A stretch of 64,000 nucleotides of DNA from VXPQ01 sp965223485 (GTDB lineage: Bacteria > Bacteroidota > Rhodothermia > Rhodothermales > VXPQ01), in assembly GCA_965223485.1 (NCBI GenBank), contig OZ244993.1:1-64000 (forward strand), given 5' to 3'. Below, piece by piece: positions 54,539-63,627 of this stretch (the first letter of the stretch is position 1; every line of letters begins with the position of its first letter). Below the pieces are notes generated by a model. That model had not been told where the DNA came from and did not search any database. It saw nothing but the letters and a program-made list of their open reading frames with translations. The position numbers and the translations under genes were made by a program.

Positions 54539-57500
54539 TCAGAAGTAGAGCTTGACACCGAAGAAAATGTCGCGACGCTCCAGAAACGTCCACGGGCTGT
54601 ACGCAGGCAGGTCTATCACGTCATCGTCCCAGTCACCAGGATCACCGATCGTATTGTCGAACGTACCATCCTCGTTCTGATTCTCCGCCGTATAGCCCAG
54701 CGATTCCATGTAATCCCGTCGTTCAGTCTTCCACCACTTGTGCCCATCCCAAGGCCAACTGGAGCTGGCATCCACCTCGGTGCCGCTAAAGGAGGATATG
54801 TTTCGGTTGTTGAACAGGTTGGAGACATCGATATAGAATGCCGTCTCGTAATTTCCGGAACGGAACAGCGATTTGGTCAGGCGCAAGTCCCAACGCTGAT
54901 AAGGACGCCAGCGCAAGTTGTCTTCCACCAAAGGGAATTCAGCCGGATTCCAGGTAAATTGCCTGCCTCGCCGCCAGGTGTACGACAAACTCAGGTTGAG
55001 CCCGCCAAGCAGAGAAACCTCCCCAAGGCGAGGCCCCCGGAAATTATCCGGCAGGTGAAAGCTGACACTGCTCTTGATGATCGGGCGCACATCAGGATTG
55101 GAAACCTGTGTATTCGCCAGACGGGATTGCCTGATCGGGTCTTCGTAGAACCGTTGGTAGCCGTATGCAGCGCCACTCTCCACAAGATAGTTGGCGCTGA
55201 CCCAACCGCTGAGATATGGAATGACCTCACGACGCAATTCCAGGAACGCTTCGAAACCGCGCACATCCCGAAAAACCCGGTTCAACGACATCCGATAGTC
55301 CCCGCCGCCATAACTTAGCGGATAGAACCGCACATCGCTGATTTCGCCGTTGATGTTCTTGTAGTAACCCGTCATACGAAGATTCATCCTGCTGAACAGA
55401 TTCTGCTCGTACCCCACCTCGTACTGGATCGTCCGCTCCGGCTCCAGCAGGGGATTCCCGAGTCGGACTACGCGATAGCCTCGCCGGGTGTCCATGCGGA
55501 GTCGATACATCTGAACGGCATTGGGCCATTGGTAAAAGTGCCCATAGTTCAGAAATACCTTGGCCACGGTCGATATCGGATGAGACAGGCCGATGCGTGG
55601 AGACAGACGGGTATGAGTCCTACGGTGGCCACCAAGGTTTTCCGTAACGATGGTCTCCTTAATGCCCAGCAAACTCCCCCCTTCCACATCCTCGGTCGTA
55701 TTGCCGGGCGCAATGCCCTCAGACCAGGGACCACCCTGATCGCCACCTGTGCAATTTGCAGTGTTTCCGGTGTCGAACAGATCGCACCCTTCCAGAATCG
55801 TCGGGAAATCGCCCGTGTTCAGCACGTCGAGACGCAAGCCGAGCGTGGCTACAAAGCCCTGAAACTCCAGCTTGTCCTGGAGATAGGCGGCGCCTATCAG
55901 ATGCCGGGCCCCGGAATCCCATACATTGCCGGAGTTGACGGAAGGATCAATGGCTTCGTAGTACTGATTGAAATCTTCCGAGCGAAACTGCAAACCCGCA
56001 CGAACCTGATTGCTACGATTCATCTGGCTGGTAAAATTACCGACAGCATCCCACCCGCGCGAGGCCGACTCGTCAGCGCGCAGATTACAGGATTCCATAC
56101 GATACTCACCCGTCACATCCCGCCAGTTTACCGGTCCGTATCCTTTCGGCGCCTCGTCGTACCAGTGCTGACCTATCCGGATCATGGCCCACTCCCGCCA
56201 TCTTTCCCATCCTTCCTGCCCGTCGGTGGCCCGTTGCATGGCCTCAGCCTCCGTTCCGATGCGCCCGCTGTCGATTCCGGAACCACTGGTTTTCGAAGAA
56301 CTGGTGATCCCTCCGGAACCTGGAATGGGCGCCGTATTGCGGTAGTCCAGGTTCATGCTGTAATCGATCCGATCATGCGTAACCTGAAGCTTATAGAACG
56401 TGTTGGCGGAAAGCGCATGCGTCCACTGCGTTCCGTAAATCTGGCGCGTGCGGTCGCCGGCCACAGCGCAATGAGGATACCAATACTTGTTTGTCCCCCC
56501 CGTGGAAGAGAAGGGATTGCTTGAAACGAATCCCCCGATGCCGGGCCCCTGCCCGCCGGTTCCACCTTTCTGCTTGCTGTAATAGCCATGCATGTTCAGC
56601 TTTTTGCCCCTCCCCACATTCGTTGTCAACTTTCCCCGAAAGTTCTGATCCTGAAAGCTTGCTTCCGGAAAGCGATAGGCATACTCGGATTGGATCCCGT
56701 CGTAGCTCAGGAAAAATTTCATGGGCCGATAAAACGGAATGGGGCCGCCCAGTGTGGCGCTAATGCGATAGTCAGGGTTCACACCTGTCTGGTGAAACAC
56801 GAGATCGTCCGGATCAACTCCCTCCGCAAACTGCACAATACCCTGTCCTTCCAATCGCTTCAATTCGTTAATAGCGTCCTGTGAACGGTGCCTCCACAGG
56901 TAGCGTGCATAAAGCTCCATGGGAGCACCCGCATGGGCTTGGTTCTCCGGTAATGAAGCCGCAATCGAATTCCAGCCGTCGAAAAATGAATTGCCTCCTT
57001 CAAAGGCGCCGAGATTCGAATCCACGAACGGCTCGACAATAGGGGACTTGAAATCAAACGGTCCCGGCCCGAAATGCTTGTACCCGGCAGGGCTGTACTG
57101 GAGGTTGATCGACCCCGAATAACGCTCGCCTCCCTCACGTGTTACCACGTTGATAACACCCGAACGGACATCCCCGTATTCAGCACTGAACCCTCCTGTC
57201 TGCACCTTGATTTCCTCAACCGCATCAAGATTTGCCCGGTAGTGGGGTTGATTGGTAAGCGGATCGTTGTAGTTCACGCCATCAACCAGATAAAGCGACT
57301 CGTCAAAGAACGAACCGCGTATCTCCGGCCTATCCTCTACGGTGCTGATGTCATTGAACGCGACCTGGGCCGTAAGTACCTGTGCAATTGTCTGGTACTT
57401 GCCGCTCGCAATCTCCTCCGAATCAATGTTCCGTTCCGAAGCAGCTATGTCTCGCTGTATGATGGGTTGTTCCGCAACCACGACTACTTCCTCCAGACCC

Positions 57501-57820
57501 ACAGCGTCCTCTTGCATGGAGATGTTCACCTCCGTCGTAAGTTCGATGGCCACGCGAACGCCTTCGACGACTACCGGCGTAAAACCGATGAACGTAGCCC
57601 GCAGCGTATGGATACCGGGACGAATATTCAGGATAGAAAAGTAGCCGTCGACGTTCGTGACAGCGCCAATGGTGGTTCCGTCGACGATCACATTGACCCC
57701 GATCAGTGGCGCCTCATTTTGATCTACCACACTGCCCGCAATTTTTCCGGTTTGCGCGACGGCAGCGGTAGACGACCACAACAACGTCAGGAAGAGAAGA
57801 ATAGTATAGCGGTAGTTCAT
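54539..57820 (-). CDS. TonB-dependent outer-membrane receptor with CarboxypepD-reg-like domain
   Basis: A 1093-residue receptor. The start is the ATG at 57820 (MNYRYTILLFLTLLWSSTAA), with AAGGGA upstream; the open frame to 57904 adds a non-signal extension. Residues about 24-110 form a carboxypeptidase-regulatory-like domain (GKIAGSVVDQNEAPLIGVNV, TNVDGYFSILNIRPG). The plug follows, with RPEIRGSFFDESLYLVDGVN and then YGDVRSGVINVVTREGG, and then the 22-strand barrel region ending in the outer-membrane signature RRDIFFGVKLYF. It imports an unknown ligand with TonB/ExbBD energy. First gene of an apparent operon with the FN3 protein and PorV-like gene. Confidence 0.92.
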   Translation of the reverse strand: MNYRYTILLFLTLLWSSTAAVAQTGKIAGSVVDQNEAPLIGVNVIVDGTTIGAVTNVDGYFSILNIRPGIHTLRATFIGFTPVVVEGVRVAIELTTEVNISMQEDAVGLEEVVVVAEQPIIQRDIAASERNIDSEEIASGKYQTIAQVLTAQVAFNDISTVEDRPEIRGSFFDESLYLVDGVNYNDPLTNQPHYRANLDAVEEIKVQTGGFSAEYGDVRSGVINVVTREGGERYSGSINLQYSPAGYKHFGPGPFDFKSPIVEPFVDSNLGAFEGGNSFFDGWNSIAASLPENQAHAGAPMELYARYLWRHRSQDAINELKRLEGQGIVQFAEGVDPDDLVFHQTGVNPDYRISATLGGPIPFYRPMKFFLSYDGIQSEYAYRFPEASFQDQNFRGKLTTNVGRGKKLNMHGYYSKQKGGTGGQGPGIGGFVSSNPFSSTGGTNKYWYPHCAVAGDRTRQIYGTQWTHALSANTFYKLQVTHDRIDYSMNLDYRNTAPIPGSGGITSSSKTSGSGIDSGRIGTEAEAMQRATDGQEGWERWREWAMIRIGQHWYDEAPKGYGPVNWRDVTGEYRMESCNLRADESASRGWDAVGNFTSQMNRSNQVRAGLQFRSEDFNQYYEAIDPSVNSGNVWDSGARHLIGAAYLQDKLEFQGFVATLGLRLDVLNTGDFPTILEGCDLFDTGNTANCTGGDQGGPWSEGIAPGNTTEDVEGGSLLGIKETIVTENLGGHRRTHTRLSPRIGLSHPISTVAKVFLNYGHFYQWPNAVQMYRLRMDTRRGYRVVRLGNPLLEPERTIQYEVGYEQNLFSRMNLRMTGYYKNINGEISDVRFYPLSYGGGDYRMSLNRVFRDVRGFEAFLELRREVIPYLSGWVSANYLVESGAAYGYQRFYEDPIRQSRLANTQVSNPDVRPIIKSSVSFHLPDNFRGPRLGEVSLLGGLNLSLSYTWRRGRQFTWNPAEFPLVEDNLRWRPYQRWDLRLTKSLFRSGNYETAFYIDVSNLFNNRNISSFSGTEVDASSSWPWDGHKWWKTERRDYMESLGYTAENQNEDGTFDNTIGDPGDWDDDVIDLPAYSPWTFLERRDIFFGVKLYF

Positions 57821-58162
57821 GGCATATCCCTTGGTTTGGTATCCAGATACGGCAAAAAACGTCCGTGCACAGGGACCACTGTCAACACAGTGGGAATTGC
57901 CCAACGAAATCCTTACGGGAATCGTTATCCGGGCGGCTTGTTATCATTTTAGGGCAGGGAAACCAATGAAGACAACTTGTTTATTTTTTAAACTTTTCGA
58001 AGTTAAATTATGTGCAAAATTTTTTTTCTAATCATTGAAAATGGGCGCAGTTTTTTTTCCCCTTATACAGGAAGGTGCATTCAATTATTCACATAATAAA
58101 CAATGTTTAAGTAAATAAACAAATAATGTTAAATTTTAATGAAGGAATTGCTCGATGCCCCC
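57821..58162. other. AT-rich intergenic region upstream of the TonB receptor operon
   Basis: This 342-bp stretch separates the sugar operon's last gene from the receptor gene and carries the receptor's expected promoter. From about 57955 to 58140 it is very AT-rich, with T8 and longer runs. I find no exact TAnnTTTG on the minus strand and no RNA gene. Runs of T on the plus strand could assist termination, but I see no strong stem beside them. Confidence 0.5.
57876..57893. promoter_or_regulatory. Perfect inverted repeat in the receptor leader
   Basis: CCACTGT-CAAC-ACAGTGG, a 7-bp perfect inverted repeat with a 4-nt centre, lies 56-73 nt before the receptor start codon. It is a plausible operator or leader hairpin. 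It is not the same motif as the palindrome at the giant genes. Confidence 0.4.
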
Positions 58163-59125
58163 TTACAACGCAGCCTCCATCCGTCGTAGCGTTACCATCG
58201 AAGCAGTTGCGATCTGCTCGGGACCGGGTTCGAAATCGAACACTTCAAGGGATATCCACTTATCGTAGCCGTTATCCCGGAAGGCTTGCAACGCCGGCAC
58301 GTACGCCTCAACAGCATCGCCGGTACCGAGGTACGTACCGTCCATCTCCTGAATCTGAATGTGCCCGATATGATCGTAATAGGCATGCACCAGTTCATCG
58401 AGCGGACTCGTTTCGTCGGCCGTGTTGTGAAAATCGAACATGGTCGAGACGGCCGGGTGGTTGACCGCCTCGACCACAGCCAGTGCCTCACCCAGCGTAT
58501 TGATCACATCCGTCTGATCGCTGGACAACGGTTCAAGCAATAACTGCACGTCGTGCCCGGCAATGGACGGCGCCGCATCGCGCAACCCGTTCGTCAGATG
58601 CTCGACCGCCTCCTCGGTCGGGATACCCACCGAAGAACGCTGTCCAGGCGAACCGAAAATCATCACTTTGCCGCCGAGGTCTGCACAAAACTCCGCAAGC
58701 TTCACCATGTAATCCCAGCTTTCGCGGCGTATGGCCTCGTCGGGAGTAGTGGTGTGGAGGCCTTCAGGCGTCACAAGCAACCAATGCAATCCCAGGATAT
58801 CCACGCCGGCTTCCTCGGCAATGCCCCGGATTTCGGCCCGGCGATCCGCCGGGATGTCGTCTACATGATCGCCCAGCGTAAAGGGCGCCGCCTCAATCCC
58901 CTCATACCCCGTCTCGGCGGCGTACCTGCACTGCCGCGCCCAGTCCCAGTCCTGCATGATCTCGTTGCAGATAGCATATTTCCAGGACGGCTTCACGGTC
59001 GTTCCGGCGACTTGTCCACTCTCGGCGCCCTCGCCGCCGCACCCGGCAACAAGTCCTCCGAAAGCGAATCCTCCGAAAGCAATGGATGAAGTCTCGATAA
59101 AACGGCGGCGATCCATGCGCTGCAT
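58163..59125 (-). CDS. Tat-exported lipoprotein, sugar phosphate isomerase/epimerase family
   Basis: A 320-residue xylose-isomerase-like TIM-barrel protein. The N-terminus combines a twin-arginine motif (DRRRFIETSS) and a lipobox (LVAGC, Cys29), so it is probably exported folded and membrane anchored. Barrel landmarks are YEGIEAAPF, VDILGLHWLLVTPEG, GGKVMIFGSPGQRSS, VQLLLEPLSSDQTD, STMFDFHNT, IGHIQIQEMDG and WISLEVFDFEPGP, which supply the metal-binding Glu, Asp, His and Glu positions. ATG at 59116 is an alternative start. It is the last gene of a four-gene minus-strand sugar operon, 76 bp after the PmoA-like gene. Substrate unknown. Confidence 0.85.
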   Translation of the reverse strand: MQRMDRRRFIETSSIAFGGFAFGGLVAGCGGEGAESGQVAGTTVKPSWKYAICNEIMQDWDWARQCRYAAETGYEGIEAAPFTLGDHVDDIPADRRAEIRGIAEEAGVDILGLHWLLVTPEGLHTTTPDEAIRRESWDYMVKLAEFCADLGGKVMIFGSPGQRSSVGIPTEEAVEHLTNGLRDAAPSIAGHDVQLLLEPLSSDQTDVINTLGEALAVVEAVNHPAVSTMFDFHNTADETSPLDELVHAYYDHIGHIQIQEMDGTYLGTGDAVEAYVPALQAFRDNGYDKWISLEVFDFEPGPEQIATASMVTLRRMEAAL

Positions 59126-59201
59126 AGCGGATAAAGAGTTTGAACAGAAAGGATACGATTACAGACAAACGGCGGAAGCAATCCCTTGCACATACAATGT
59201 G

Positions 59202-60323
59202 CTATTCTGCAAAATCCCGGTAGGCTGCCTCCACATCATCAGGCGCCGGATGCCCGGAAAAGAGCATAATCCGATGACGCAACGTGGTCGATGCCCCCGG
59301 CGCAAGGGCGAAATGCAGGGCTTCCGCCCCTTCGCTGAAAACAGCCTGCCCAAATGGATTGGCAGCAAACAGGCCGTAGTCGCGCGCATGCCAGTAGGTA
59401 GGAAATCCCGGGTTCCGGGGATGATCGAGCACAACGACCGTCACTGGACTATCCAGGATTGTCCCGGAGAGCATCATCCAGTGCGCACGTTTCCCCCAGA
59501 CATCAGGATACCCCGCGACTCCTTCGCTGTTGCGGTACTGCCCGGTCACATGTTCGTTGTCCGACGTACTGGTTACCGAACCGTCGGCAGCAAGCACTTC
59601 CACAGGACGATTCGAAGGCATTTCGAGTGCGCGTGTGACCCGTAAACCAAGGGCCCCCTCCTTGTTATCCCCGAAAGACACCTTCCGGTCCAGCGCCGCC
59701 AGCATTGTGATGCGATCAACTACGCGGAGATCGGCTTCGGCGCGAAACACGAAGCGGGTATCCTCACGAAGAAGCGCCGTGCCGTCCGGAGCAAGCCAGT
59801 CCATCGTGACACGGAGTGCGCCGCGTCCCTCACCGCTTTCGACATGCGTGACCGCCCGGTGGCGAATCGTGCCCATCGAAGCGGCACGCTCGGCGGATAC
59901 GGCATCCGAGTTGTTCCAGAAATCCAGCCCGTTGATGTCGCCGTAATTGAACCACAGGCCAATATGGTGCGGGTGATCCACTCGTTCGCCCGCTGCCTTT
60001 TCCAGGGGATACCCCCGTGTCACGGCTATGCCGGATGACGTCCGCAACGGATACAGCACCGGCTTTTTAAGCACGGAAAGCGTGTCTGCATAAAGGTACG
60101 CGGTAAATAACTCGCCATCGACCAGCACATCCACGCGCTGCGCCGCCGAGTCCGGCACGACAAGAACCTGCGGGGTATCGAGGGCCTGCCCAAGCGTGAC
60201 GCCGGGAAAAACGCCTGCCACCGGAATAGACGCCGCAAGAACGAGCAATCCACCCCACCCGCAAAAGAGCCGTCTGCGTAAAAATTGTGCGGCGCCCAGG
60301 GCAAACACAGCCATAAAACCCAT
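59202..60323 (-). CDS. PmoA/DUF6807-family protein
   Basis: A 373-residue protein starting at the ATG at 60323 (MGFMAVFALGAAQFLRRRLF), 5 bp after the stop of the oxidoreductase gene; the longer frame to 60473 overlaps that gene. A hydrophobic signal or anchor (CGWGGLLVLAASIPVAGVF) ends near TLGQ. Family motifs are DHPHHIGLWFNYGDINGLDF near the middle, VVLDHPRNPGFPTYWHARDY and a C-terminal RHRIMLFSGHP. The family is annotated PmoA by an early association, not because it is a methane monooxygenase subunit. Exported members sit in carbohydrate clusters beside Gfo/Idh/MocA enzymes, as here. Confidence 0.82.
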   Translation of the reverse strand: MGFMAVFALGAAQFLRRRLFCGWGGLLVLAASIPVAGVFPGVTLGQALDTPQVLVVPDSAAQRVDVLVDGELFTAYLYADTLSVLKKPVLYPLRTSSGIAVTRGYPLEKAAGERVDHPHHIGLWFNYGDINGLDFWNNSDAVSAERAASMGTIRHRAVTHVESGEGRGALRVTMDWLAPDGTALLREDTRFVFRAEADLRVVDRITMLAALDRKVSFGDNKEGALGLRVTRALEMPSNRPVEVLAADGSVTSTSDNEHVTGQYRNSEGVAGYPDVWGKRAHWMMLSGTILDSPVTVVVLDHPRNPGFPTYWHARDYGLFAANPFGQAVFSEGAEALHFALAPGASTTLRHRIMLFSGHPAPDDVEAAYRDFAE

Positions 60324-60328
60324 CTCGC

Positions 60329-61714
60329 TCAGCTTACGACGACATCCATTTTCTGCATGTCGAAGGTGATCCGCTTTCCGGTATGCAGGGCGGCGATCGT
60401 CATGCAGAGCGCCACCGAATGGTTCCAGGCAGCATGAATGTCCGCATTGGGCGTCTCGCGCGAACGCACGCATTCCATCCAGTTGCGCATATGCGCCATG
60501 GTTGCATTGTCGCCGCCCGTGTTTGCCGCCGTGGCTACGCCCCCCACCTCGTCCAGCTTCATTTCGTTGAGCCGGAACGGCTGCATACCCATGGCGACCG
60601 CATGGCGCTCGGTTAGCCCTCCCTCAGGACTCACTGTGTTCGTATCGAGGTTCAGTGTGCCCCCATTGGAATAATAGAGTTCCCGGACACCGCCGGCCGC
60701 GTTCGTCTGCCGGGAAGAATACACCACCTGAAACCCGCTGGTTGGGTCCTCCAGCGGACCATAATCGTAGACAGCGGTCATCGTGTCGAAATTCTTTCGC
60801 CCGTCCTTCCACAGGTAAATGCCGCCGTTGCCGACCACGCTGCGGGGGTACGGCAGGCCGGTAAACCAGTGAACGGTATCGATCTGATGCACCATCCATT
60901 GATCGGGAATGCCGGAAGAATAAGGCCAGAACAACCGGTATTCGAGATATTTTCGCGGGTCCCACGCCTCGTGCGGGCGATTCATCAGATAGCGCGTCCA
61001 GTCCGTATCCGATTCCTTAATGGACGCCACCAGATCCGGACGCCGCCACCGCCCCGGCTGGTTCACATTCCAGGTCATATGCGCCGATACGATATCGCCG
61101 AACTTCCCGGAGCGGATATACTCGCTGGCAGCCATGTAATTCGAGGCGCTGCGGCGCTGCGTGCCCACTTGCAGAACGCGATCCGACGCGGTAATTCTCT
61201 TCAGGGCCAGATTGGCGTCCTCCATCGTATTGGCGAACGGCTTTTCGACATATACGTCGCATCCGGCCTCGACGGCTTCGATGGCATGAAGCGCATGCTG
61301 AAAATCCGCTGTGGAGATAACCACTGCATCGACCATGCCGGAGTCGTACAGTTCTTCGTTGTTGCGCATCGCCTTGACGCCGTCTCCTCCCTCCAGCCCG
61401 GCTTCCGCCCGCTGCGCCTGCACAAATGCCGTCCCCTCTTCACGCCGGCGGTTCCAGATATCGGACACGGCCACGATGTCGAAATTCATGTCCTTCGCGG
61501 AAGCAACCAACGAAGGAATGAGCGAACCGCGCGCCCGATTGGAAAAGCCCACGACGCCGACGCGGACGCGATCGTTCGCGCCCGGAATGCGCCCGTAACT
61601 CTTCGATGTCATACCGCTCGTGAAGATGCCTCCTCCAAGCATACCGCCGGCCGCACCGGCGGTCATGGTTTTGAGAAAGCTCCTGCGAGACGATGAGGCT
61701 TGCTTGTGCGCCAT
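60329..61714 (-). CDS. Tat-exported Gfo/Idh/MocA-family oxidoreductase
   Basis: A 461-residue protein with a twin-arginine signal (SSRRSFLKTMTAGAAGG), an N-terminal Rossmann fold (VRVGVVGFSNRARG; AVVISTADFQHALHAIEAVE) and the family EKP motif (VYVEKPFANTM). The C-terminal substrate domain includes QRRSASNYMAASEYIRSGKF, SGIPDQWMVHQIDTVHWFTG and a late AAWNHSVALCMTIAALHTGK. It probably uses tightly bound NAD(P) to oxidise or epimerise a sugar in the periplasm; the substrate is unknown. It lies 41 bp after the first isomerase gene and 5 bp before the PmoA-like gene, so co-transcription is likely. Confidence 0.93.
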   Translation of the reverse strand: MAHKQASSSRRSFLKTMTAGAAGGMLGGGIFTSGMTSKSYGRIPGANDRVRVGVVGFSNRARGSLIPSLVASAKDMNFDIVAVSDIWNRRREEGTAFVQAQRAEAGLEGGDGVKAMRNNEELYDSGMVDAVVISTADFQHALHAIEAVEAGCDVYVEKPFANTMEDANLALKRITASDRVLQVGTQRRSASNYMAASEYIRSGKFGDIVSAHMTWNVNQPGRWRRPDLVASIKESDTDWTRYLMNRPHEAWDPRKYLEYRLFWPYSSGIPDQWMVHQIDTVHWFTGLPYPRSVVGNGGIYLWKDGRKNFDTMTAVYDYGPLEDPTSGFQVVYSSRQTNAAGGVRELYYSNGGTLNLDTNTVSPEGGLTERHAVAMGMQPFRLNEMKLDEVGGVATAANTGGDNATMAHMRNWMECVRSRETPNADIHAAWNHSVALCMTIAALHTGKRITFDMQKMDVVVS

Positions 61715-61755
61715 GGCGTTTCCGGAAGTGTATGTTCTGTAAGTGCCTGTTGTCG

Positions 61756-62625
61756 TTACGCCGCCATTCCGGCAAGCACTCCCCGCATGTATGCAAAGGA
61801 TTGCTTCATGCCCGGTAATGGGTTATCGGCGTTAATCTCGTATTCGAGGTTCACGTAGCCCCGATAGTTCATCTCCGCCAATTGCCTGAAAATGTCGGCT
61901 ACAGGCATGGCGCCTTCTCCCACAATGCACTGGCTGGCCCGGTCGCTCAAATCCCGCAGATCCTTCATATGCATGTCCAACAGGCGGTCACCTGCTTCAG
62001 CGATGGATTCCACAACATCCACGCCGGTTCGGGCCGTATGCCCGACATCGATGCACAAACCCACGCGCGGGTCCATATCCCGGATCACTTCGAGACCATC
62101 TCGCGGTCCGGGGAAATGCGAGTCTTCCGGACCGTGGTTGTGAATAGCCACGCTAATGTCGTATTCCTTGACGAACCGTTCGATCCGGGGCATGTTTTTC
62201 ACGGTCGGAGCAATGACCAGCAAAGGAATGCCGACGGCCTTCGCATATTCGAAAAACATGCGCACATGATCATCGTCGTCGTCCTGGATAGTATTGTTGC
62301 CCCCGCTTACGATCTCGATGCCTGCTCTCGCAAATGCCTGCGCACCCGACGCCAATTCTTCCGGGGAATCCTCATAGGGCATGTGAAACGACTTGACGCT
62401 GACATGCTCCACATGCAATGCCTGGATTATGGAGATCGCCTCGGTCCGATCGAATCTTCGCAGCGAATAGGTGGCTACGCCGAGAGTAAAAGGTATGTGT
62501 CCATCGGAGTGCTCAACCCTGGAAGGAGAAGCAGCACCGGCGGCATACGGAGCAAATCCGACACCTGTGGATGCGAGGGCGGCTGTTTTGACGAATCGAC
62601 GACGGGTCAGATCGCGGAAAGACAT
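61756..62625 (-). CDS. Tat-exported sugar phosphate isomerase/epimerase family protein
   Basis: A 289-residue TIM-barrel protein with a twin-arginine signal (LTRRRFVKTAALASTG) ending near AAGAA. Barrel motifs are FTLGVATYSLRRF, VEHVSVKSFHMPYEDS, IEIVSGGNNTIQDDDDD, PLLVIAPTVKN, ISVAIHNHGPEDSHFPGP, VGLCIDVGHTARTG, LDMHMKDLRD and GYVNLEYEINADNPLPGMKQ. It lacks a lipobox, unlike the second isomerase of the operon. First gene of the operon. The start codon at 62625 has no strong Shine-Dalgarno site, which is common here. Confidence 0.9.
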   Translation of the reverse strand: MSFRDLTRRRFVKTAALASTGVGFAPYAAGAASPSRVEHSDGHIPFTLGVATYSLRRFDRTEAISIIQALHVEHVSVKSFHMPYEDSPEELASGAQAFARAGIEIVSGGNNTIQDDDDDHVRMFFEYAKAVGIPLLVIAPTVKNMPRIERFVKEYDISVAIHNHGPEDSHFPGPRDGLEVIRDMDPRVGLCIDVGHTARTGVDVVESIAEAGDRLLDMHMKDLRDLSDRASQCIVGEGAMPVADIFRQLAEMNYRGYVNLEYEINADNPLPGMKQSFAYMRGVLAGMAA

Positions 62626-62652
62626 GGCAGGTATCTGTACTCGTTAAAAAAA

Positions 62653-62664
62653 CGGACCGGTCCG
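62653..62664. promoter_or_regulatory. 12-bp perfect palindrome upstream of the sugar operon
   Basis: CGGACCGGTCCG, a perfect palindrome, lies 28 bp before the operon's first start codon and is flanked on one side by an A-tract. Possible operator. The rest of 62626-62877 has no gene I can support. Confidence 0.4.
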
Positions 62665-62877
62665 CACAGGAGCACGGCTGCAAAATGAACTTGCCCTGTA
62701 CAACACTTTTCTACCGGAGGCCTTATGGCCGGATCCCCGACTGCGAAAAATACCGGACGGAGATAGATATCGAATAGTAGCCGCCAGACTTTCTCGCCGG
62801 GTTGACATGAGGAGATCGTCTTGCGGGCCGGCCGTTTCGGGGGGGTCTTTGTATTTTAGGCGTTTTTATATAGTCTA

Positions 62878-63578
62878 TTGATTTTACGGCTCGGCGGCGC
62901 GCGCATCCGGAGCGCCGCGACGGGTGTCGACGCGGACCTCTCCCATGCGGCGGTCGGTCCGCTGTCCGGCCACAAGGTCGACGCCGCAACGGCGCAATCG
63001 CCGGCGGGCTCCGGGGTCACGATCATCGACGGCGGCGGCAATCCGCTCGAGGTGCAGGCGAACGGGAAGTACCGGCTGTTGATTCGCGAGAGCACCCGGG
63101 GTCGTTACGGGCTCAAGCTGAACACCCGGCCGACGCACACGGTCCACCTGCGCGGGATCCAGTCCGACGGCGACGAGGACCTGCGCGTCTTGCCGACCCA
63201 CACGGTGCTGCCGGTCGCGCCGGACGAGTGGGAGACGCCGATCTGGATGGAAATCCGGGCGGCGCCCGACGACGACGACGCGGACGGCGAGCGCATCTTC
63301 CTGAACCGCGTGCACAGCAGGGACCCGGCCTACAACGACCTCACCCTTCCCGATGTCCTCGTGGTCGAGCAGGACGACGACGCGGGGTCGCTGTCGGTGG
63401 CCGACGCGGAGGCGACCGACAGCGAGGACGCGACGCTCGACGGACCGCCGGAAGAAGACGGACCGCCGGCAGGCATACCGTGCGGTTCGACGCCGAGGGA
63501 CTCCCCACGGGAACGTACGCCTGCGTACTGACTGCGGGGTCGGTCGCCATTACCCGGGTAATGGTTCTCGTCCGGTAG
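62878..63578 (+). pseudogene. Remnant of a T9SS-sorted Calx-beta-like surface protein
   Basis: One frame (to 63531) encodes a Calx-beta-like unit: VTIIDGGGNPLEV, RYGLKLNTRPTHTVHLRG, DEDLRVLPTHTVLPV, WMEIRAAPDDDDADG. It has no signal peptide and only a TTG start, so the 5' end is missing. Another frame carries a clear T9SS type A tail (GRHTVRFDAEGLPTGTYACV, then VAITRVMVLVR and a stop at 63576-63578). The frames meet within a low-complexity GC-rich stretch (about 63420-63475), so a frameshift separates domain and sorting tail. This block is markedly more GC-rich than its neighbours. Confidence 0.7.
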
Positions 63579-63627
63579 CGGGACCGTCGACTCTGGCGGG
63601 CCGCAAACAAGAATTTCCCCGTACGCT

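Noticed and set aside
57821..57904. 28-residue N-terminal extension of the TonB receptor
   Set aside because: It would place a non-hydrophobic segment before a clean signal peptide; the ATG at 57820 has a Shine-Dalgarno site.
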